Assembly: GCA_021163905.1 (NCBI GenBank)
Contig: JAGGTG010000125.1
Coordinates: forward strand, 1 to 10,895
From: Candidatus Aerophobota bacterium
Lineage (GTDB): Bacteria; Aerophobota; Aerophobia; Aerophobales; B3-G15
Reading direction: 5' to 3'
Length of the DNA: 10,895 nucleotides
Shown piece by piece: positions 7,175 to 10,895 of this stretch. Position 1 is the stretch's first letter. The number at the start of each line of letters is the position of its first letter. Under the pieces are notes generated by a model. That model worked only from the letters and a program-made list of their open reading frames with translations. It was not told where the DNA came from and made no database searches. The translations under genes and the position numbers were made by a program.

Positions 7175-7706
7175 GCTTTCTATTAAGCGCCATCTCCATA
7201 TATGACCTTTGACTAACGTCTCCCGACGAAACTCCCAATTTATCAAGCAGCTTAAATATTTCTTCCTTCTTCTCCCTATATTCCTCCTCACTATTCGCCA
7301 GCCCTTCCATCTCCATGAAACTGCCCAGCCCTTCCACCTCATCCAGTGATATCTTCAAGCCCGCCAAATGATAAACCTTTCTCTTCTTCTTTATCTCGCA
7401 CAATCTTATGAAGCCTATCCTCTCTAATATTTTTACCACTTTCTCCCTCGATTCTACCTCTATTTCTATCTCCTCCCTGCTTGTTGTCTCTTTATCCTTT
7501 TTACACCCTTTGTATGTTACTCTATAACACCCCTCCGCATCCCTAACCCTGAATGCACCACCACTATTAAAAATCCGCATATCTGAAAAATCAAAATATT
7601 CATCCGCTTGTTTTAGCGTTCCTTTATATTCCGCTCCTTGTTCTTTTATTCTCTTTTCCATACCTCCTATATCATTTATCCTCACCTTTACCTCTACTTC
7701 TATCAT
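7170..7706 (-). CDS. CYTH-domain protein, CyaB-like class IV adenylate cyclase/triphosphatase family
   Basis: A 178-residue stand-alone CYTH (triphosphate tunnel metalloenzyme) protein. Family members bind a triphosphate inside a beta-barrel. They include class IV adenylate cyclases, thiamine triphosphatases and inorganic triphosphatases. The signature ExExK is at the N-terminus (E3, E5, K7). It is followed by DEYFDF (35-40), FRVR (52-55), TYKG with K66, REEIEIE (77-83), KKKRKVY (106-112) and ISLDEVEGLG with FMEME (119-134). All the charged tunnel positions expected of an active enzyme are therefore present. Annotation pipelines usually call archaeal members CyaB, but whether they make cAMP or hydrolyse a triphosphate is often untested. 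I use the ATG at 7706, since upstream extension would add residues before the canonical EVEVK strand. The gene is 44 nt from the TM-protein gene downstream and divergent from a regulator that carries a related domain. Confidence 0.85.
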   Translation of the reverse strand: MIEVEVKVRINDIGGMEKRIKEQGAEYKGTLKQADEYFDFSDMRIFNSGGAFRVRDAEGCYRVTYKGCKKDKETTSREEIEIEVESREKVVKILERIGFIRLCEIKKKRKVYHLAGLKISLDEVEGLGSFMEMEGLANSEEEYREKKEEIFKLLDKLGVSSGDVSQRSYMEMALNRKL

Positions 7707-7722
7707 ACTTATCTGAATATAC

Positions 7723-7730
7723 TTTATAAA
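7723..7730 (+). promoter_or_regulatory. TATA-like box for the winged-helix regulator, overlapping divergent promoter
   Basis: TTTATAAA, a perfect palindrome, is centred about 26 nt before the ATG at 7753. That is the spacing expected if transcription starts at the start codon. With no Shine-Dalgarno sequence in front of the gene, a leaderless mRNA is likely. Confidence 0.5.
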
Positions 7731-7739
7731 ATCCAAATC

Positions 7740-7748
7740 TATATAAAA
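7740..7748 (-). promoter_or_regulatory. TATA-like box for the stand-alone CYTH gene
   Basis: On the minus strand ATTTTATATAG lies about 36 nt before the ATG at 7706 and would start transcription near 7717, giving a leader of about 10 nt. It lies between the plus-strand TATA box and the regulator's start codon, so the two promoters interlock. Confidence 0.4.
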
Positions 7749-7752
7749 TTAT

Positions 7753-8880
7753 ATGAACCCGATGATAGACCTGAAAAGGGTAGGCGAAGAGAAAGTAATC
7801 GAGATACTGGACGCAAAGGCAAATTTCCCAACGATGTTCGATAAACTTTTGCATTTACTCTACACGAGAAGAGAAGGGCTTTCTACAAAGGAAATCTGCG
7901 AAATCCTCAATTTCAATTACAACCAACTTTACAGGCTCATCACCAAACTCGTTCATTTGGAAATCATCTTCGTTAAAACAGAGGGTGAAAATAAATTCAT
8001 TCTCTCTCAAAAGGGTATTGACTTCTATAAAGGCTTATCAAAGTTGGACACTTCTATCAATCAAATAGAAGCACTCCAAAAGAAGCATTCCATACCGATA
8101 TTAAAGCTGCTAAATGCCAGAGAATATACCTGGAATGAACTGTATAGAAGCACAGACATTAGCCAGAGTAGTATGAAAAACGTTTTAGATGCACTCATTG
8201 ATGCGGGATTAGTGAAAAAAGGGGAAGGAAAGTATTCAATTACTCCCGATGGGCGTTCCATATTATCTACAATAAAAGAACTCAGCGAGATGCCCTATAC
8301 ACCAAGCTTTGAAATACAAACGAAGTTCTGGGTGCAATCTCCCGATATTTCTCACGTATATAACAAAATAAGCGATGAAATTATATCAGAGGAAGAAGTA
8401 ATACAGTCTGATTATTACATCACTCCAATGAGATATCAACCCAATACATCCACATATCTTCGATATAGAGAAGAAATCCCGCTAAAACAATCCTTAAAAA
8501 AAACACCTTCACATATCCTCACATGGACAAGACTAATAAATAAGTCACGATACGAGAATGTCTGGATCATGAACAGGGAAAGAGAAGAAACAAAAGTGGA
8601 CCACCCCTCGATCATTTTCTTCCTTGAGTTCTTGAATGCTAAAATAGACAAAAAGATTGTGAAGAGGAGGAGAAGAATAAAACTGAAAGAAGTGACTGTA
8701 AACTTAGATCGTATAGAGGAGCCACTGAAAAGAGGAGCTTTCTTTGTTGAAATTAAAGCAAATGCATGGGACTACGATGAAAGCAGAAATAAAGCACGAA
8801 TCATAAACCGGCTAATGAAGGATATGGGTAGGAGAATAGAGATGAAAAGTATTGATAAAGCGTATTATGAGATTTTGTAA
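7753..8880 (+). CDS. Transcription regulator: two winged helices fused to a CYTH-like domain
   Basis: A 375-residue protein. Residues about 28-95 form a winged-helix domain (LSTKEICEILNFNYNQLYRL recognition region, wing FVKTEGENKFILS). Residues about 105-175 form a second one (WNELYRSTDISQSSMKNVLD, wing LVKKGEGKYSITPDG). From about 185 to the end the order of motifs matches a CYTH barrel: EIQTKF (187-192), SDYYITPMRY, YLRYREE (235-241), NREREE, VKRRRRIKL (303-311), NLDRIEE (317-323) and FFVEIKA (330-336). The first strand has ExQxK instead of ExExK, so a metal-binding acid may be lost, which favours ligand sensing over catalysis. The protein is thus likely a DNA-binding regulator with a triphosphate- or nucleotide-responsive domain. 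It is divergent from a genuine CYTH gene across 46 bp, a layout typical of a regulator and its target. The start at 7753 fits a leaderless transcript; an ATG at 7762 is possible. Winged helices: confident; CYTH domain: probable. Confidence 0.8.
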   Translation: MNPMIDLKRVGEEKVIEILDAKANFPTMFDKLLHLLYTRREGLSTKEICEILNFNYNQLYRLITKLVHLEIIFVKTEGENKFILSQKGIDFYKGLSKLDTSINQIEALQKKHSIPILKLLNAREYTWNELYRSTDISQSSMKNVLDALIDAGLVKKGEGKYSITPDGRSILSTIKELSEMPYTPSFEIQTKFWVQSPDISHVYNKISDEIISEEEVIQSDYYITPMRYQPNTSTYLRYREEIPLKQSLKKTPSHILTWTRLINKSRYENVWIMNREREETKVDHPSIIFFLEFLNAKIDKKIVKRRRRIKLKEVTVNLDRIEEPLKRGAFFVEIKANAWDYDESRNKARIINRLMKDMGRRIEMKSIDKAYYEIL

Positions 8881-8970
8881 TTTTCATCTTCAATCACATG
8901 AGATTTCCATATTTTCTTCATTAACGTGGAGATATGCTTATCATCTCTCATTTTAATATCATTTATAGAA

Positions 8971-10593
8971 ATGACTGGGAATGAACTGATAGAAGTCAAG
9001 AATCTCGGAATGACTTTTGAGGCTGAAAAAAATCCTGTTAGAGCATTACAGAATGTCTCTTTTAATGTGAAAGAGGGGGAATTCTTATCCATCATCGGAC
9101 CAAGTGGCTGTGGAAAGACAACTTTGCTCAGAATTATTGGGGGATTGTTGAAACAAACAGAAGGAGAGGTTATTTTTAAAAAAGGAACGGTTACGGAATT
9201 GCACAAGAATTCCGGGTTCGTTTTCCAGGACCCAACCCTCCTCCCGTGGAGGAAAGTTTTTGGAAATATATTATTACCGCTGGAAGTCGCTAAGAAAGAT
9301 TTGGGTGCAGAAGAAGAGGAAAAAGTAAAAGATTTACTTGCGATGGTTGATTTGACGGGTTTTGAGAACTCTTATCCCAATGAGCTTTCCGGAGGTATGA
9401 AGCAAAGAGTTGCCATTGCGAGAGCGCTTGCGCAAGACCCTCTTGTTCTTCTAATGGATGAACCTTTTGGTGCTTTAGACGAGATAACAAGAGGAAGAAT
9501 GAACTTTGAACTTTTGAGAATATGGAAAGAGACCGGGAAAACCGTTATTTTCGTCACTCACAGCATACCAGAAGCTGTTCTCCTCTCAGACAGGATTGTA
9601 ATATTATCCGAGAGACCAGGAACAGTAAAAGAGGTCTTAGACATAAAGCTCAAAAGAGAAAGGGATATGAGTATAATAGAAACGGAAGAGTTCAGTAAGT
9701 ATGTGCAAAAAGTGCGAAAAGCACTGGGCGCCTATACCAATGGAAGAATCCACATTAACGCTAAAGCTGCCAAAAGTGAAGAAGTGAAACCACCGAAAAG
9801 GCTGGAAGATTTTGTTCCTGCTCCAAAAATCAGCACCCTCACTTTATATGCGATGTATATAGTGGTGTTGTTGCTGACGATAGGAATTTGGAAAGGCTTA
9901 ACTTCTCTTTTCCATATCCCCTCCTTTTTATTGCCCCCACCGGAGGATGTCTTTTTTGAATACATCTCTTTACTTATGAATGGACTGCTACTTAAACACA
10001 CATACGTGACGCTGTGTGAGACTATCACGGGATTCCTAGCAGGTGCGGCAATTGGTATGCTTTTAGGCTACCCACTGGCAAAATCGAGGAAATTGGAGCG
10101 AATCCTTTCGCCTTATATAGTTGCAGCGCAGACTGCACCTAAAATTGCTTTAGCCCCTCTCATCGTTATCTGGCTCGGCTTTGGTCTCTCATCAAAATTC
10201 TTCCTCGTTGCTCTAATCGTATTCTTCCCCATATTTGTAAATATGATTACTGGTATGCGGTCAGTGGATAGGAATTTGCTTGAACTAATGAAGTCCACAG
10301 GTGCGAGCAAGTTTGACATTTTTAAGAAGATTGAGATGCCAAGTTCTCTTCCCATGCTATTCGCTGGCTTTAAAACGGGGATTACACTCGCTGTAATCGG
10401 TGCAGTAGTGGGGGAATTTGTAGGTGCAAACGCAGGTCTTGGTTATTTAACTATTTATGCCGCAGGATTGATGGATACTACTCAGGTGTTCGTTGCGATT
10501 CTTCAGCTTACTGTGCTGGGAATTGTTTTATATGCTCTCGTATCTTTCATAGGGAAGAAATTGATGCCGTGGCATGAGATAGAGGAGAAATAA
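8971..10593 (+). CDS. ABC importer with fused ATPase and permease, nitrate/sulfonate/taurine type
   Basis: A 540-residue single chain. The N-terminal ABC ATPase (about 5-260) has Walker A GPSGCGKTT (43-51), the Q-loop VFQDP (Q86) followed by LLPWRKV typical of the SsuB/TauB/NrtD group, signature LSGGMKQR (139-146), Walker B LLMDE (160-164), D-loop GALD (167-170) and switch H197. After a linker (about 265-285), the second half is a SsuC/TauC/NrtB-like permease with about six membrane spans. It carries the coupling EAA-type loop LLELMKSTGASKFDIFKKIEM and the family's LAPLIVIWLGFG segment. These halves are normally separate genes. I start at the ATG at 8971 because upstream residues from 8926 do not belong to the ATPase fold. 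No Shine-Dalgarno sequence is evident. Substrate cannot be read from these parts: relatives import nitrate, cyanate, sulfonates, taurine or pyrimidine precursors. No substrate-binding protein gene is in the window. Confidence 0.88.
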   Translation: MTGNELIEVKNLGMTFEAEKNPVRALQNVSFNVKEGEFLSIIGPSGCGKTTLLRIIGGLLKQTEGEVIFKKGTVTELHKNSGFVFQDPTLLPWRKVFGNILLPLEVAKKDLGAEEEEKVKDLLAMVDLTGFENSYPNELSGGMKQRVAIARALAQDPLVLLMDEPFGALDEITRGRMNFELLRIWKETGKTVIFVTHSIPEAVLLSDRIVILSERPGTVKEVLDIKLKRERDMSIIETEEFSKYVQKVRKALGAYTNGRIHINAKAAKSEEVKPPKRLEDFVPAPKISTLTLYAMYIVVLLLTIGIWKGLTSLFHIPSFLLPPPEDVFFEYISLLMNGLLLKHTYVTLCETITGFLAGAAIGMLLGYPLAKSRKLERILSPYIVAAQTAPKIALAPLIVIWLGFGLSSKFFLVALIVFFPIFVNMITGMRSVDRNLLELMKSTGASKFDIFKKIEMPSSLPMLFAGFKTGITLAVIGAVVGEFVGANAGLGYLTIYAAGLMDTTQVFVAILQLTVLGIVLYALVSFIGKKLMPWHEIEEK

Positions 10594-10624
10594 CAAACAA
10601 GCAAGACACTCAAATGGTCAAAAA

Positions 10625-10762
10625 TCATTTCCTCCCTTTTTGTAGCATCCTCAGCACTATAAAAATAACCAGACAGATCGAGATCAGCAGAACCGAGATC
10701 GGTCTTGATGCCCGAAGTCCAAACGAAGTAAATTTCTCGTAGATTAAAATCGGTGCAGACCG
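10625..10762 (-). pseudogene. C-terminal remnant of a molybdate/tungstate-type ABC permease
   Basis: A 45-codon segment ending in TGA at 10625 reads as the end of a ModB/WtpB-type permease: SAPILIYEKFTSFGLRASRP, then one hydrophobic helix (VLLISICLVIFIVLRML) and a short basic tail. The first codon upstream of the segment is an in-frame TAG (10763-10765), and there is no start codon or room for the other transmembrane helices before the ATPase stop at 10821. Just upstream in the same frame is a weak echo of the permease coupling motif (ALTREF, near 10786-10803), as if an internal part had suffered an indel. Most of the gene (roughly 200 residues) is missing. It follows the ATPase gene directly on the same strand, so it was probably part of the same operon before a deletion. 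Recognition of the family is from motif memory, without a database comparison. Confidence 0.6.
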
Positions 10763-10820
10763 CTAATGTGAAGTCCTCCATCTCCTAAATTCCCGAGTTA
10801 AAGCCGGAAATGAATTGGAT

Positions 10821-10895
10821 TTAGAATAGATGCACCGCAGACGCTTTAAACGTGATATACACTTCCCTTCCCATCTTCAAGTTCAGCTCATCAAA
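10821..10895 (-). CDS. C-terminus of a molybdate/tungstate ABC transporter ATPase (TOBE domain)
   Basis: Only the last 24 codons are in the window; the gene continues beyond the right edge. The sequence GREVYITFKASAVHLF before the TAA closely fits the C-terminal strand of the TOBE domain in ModC/WtpC-type ATPases, where ...V.V.FKASAVH. is a recurrent ending. The TOBE domain binds or senses the oxyanion and regulates the ATPase. The frame immediately downstream holds a broken permease of the same transporter class, which supports the call. Whether the ATPase gene itself is intact cannot be seen here. Molybdate versus tungstate cannot be resolved from this stub. Confidence 0.65.
   Translation of the reverse strand, partial: FDELNLKMGREVYITFKASAVHLF

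Noticed and set aside
8926..8970. Upstream ATG extension of the ABC gene
   Set aside because: The 15 extra residues are hydrophobic and not part of the ABC fold, whose first strand begins right after the ATG at 8971.
8865..9206. Minus-strand 113-codon frame over the start of the ABC gene
   Set aside because: It is antisense to the Walker A region of a clear ABC ATPase and shows no recognisable domain.
10503..10781. Minus-strand 92-codon frame reading across the end of the ABC gene and the Mo/W remnant
   Set aside because: A different minus-strand frame in the same stretch gives permease-like sequence with a hydrophobic helix; this frame does not, and half of it is antisense to the ABC gene.
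1..10895. CRISPR array, tRNA, rRNA, insertion sequence or transposase
   Set aside because: I saw no regularly spaced repeats, no tRNA-like cloverleaf consensus, and no transposase or integrase motifs by eye; a covariance-model or repeat search could still find something small.

Overview
The window looks archaeal. It is AT-rich and codes on both strands. TATA-like boxes sit at archaeal spacing ahead of several genes, some starts appear leaderless while others have strong GGAGG/GGAGGTGA ribosome binding sites, and TTG and GTG starts occur. The proteins are rich in Lys and Glu. The content (tungstate/molybdate-type ABC remnants, an archaeal-style CYTH protein, a tubulin-superfamily protein of the non-FtsZ kind, a PIN-domain toxin) would fit a euryarchaeon of the methanogen/ANME/alkane-oxidiser type. 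That placement is an impression from memory, not a test. LAYOUT: Minus strand, 1-3482: a very long SAMHD1-like HD protein carrying many zinc-binding CxxC pairs is followed 5 nt later by an unrecognised gene that runs off the left edge. Plus strand, 3594-4113: a tiny reading frame overlaps the start of a PIN-domain ribonuclease gene, the arrangement of a toxin-antitoxin pair. Minus strand, 4224-7706: three genes read towards the left. They are a stand-alone CYTH (triphosphate-tunnel) protein, a signal-peptide/single-TM protein, and a 711-residue FtsZ/tubulin-superfamily protein whose start codon overlaps the stop of the TM protein. Plus strand, 7753-8880: a regulator with two winged helices and, by my reading, a C-terminal CYTH domain is divergent from the stand-alone CYTH gene, across a 46-bp gap holding overlapping TATA boxes. 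Plus strand, 8971-10593: an ABC importer has its ATPase and permease fused in one chain (nitrate/sulfonate/taurine-type). Minus strand, 10625-10895: the last 24 codons of a molybdate/tungstate-type ABC ATPase are followed by a broken fragment of its permease. HOW THE GENES MAY WORK TOGETHER: The most interesting part is 1-8880. A GTPase of the tubulin superfamily is paired with a membrane protein that exposes a beta-rich domain outside and a short charged tail inside, which suggests membrane-anchored filaments or membrane remodelling. It is flanked by proteins whose families handle nucleoside or organic triphosphates: an HD hydrolase of the dNTPase superfamily, a CYTH enzyme, and a DNA-binding protein with a CYTH-like sensor domain. 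A triphosphate-responsive regulator controlling a neighbouring CYTH enzyme is the best-supported functional link. A wider link to the tubulin/HD genes is inference from proximity only.
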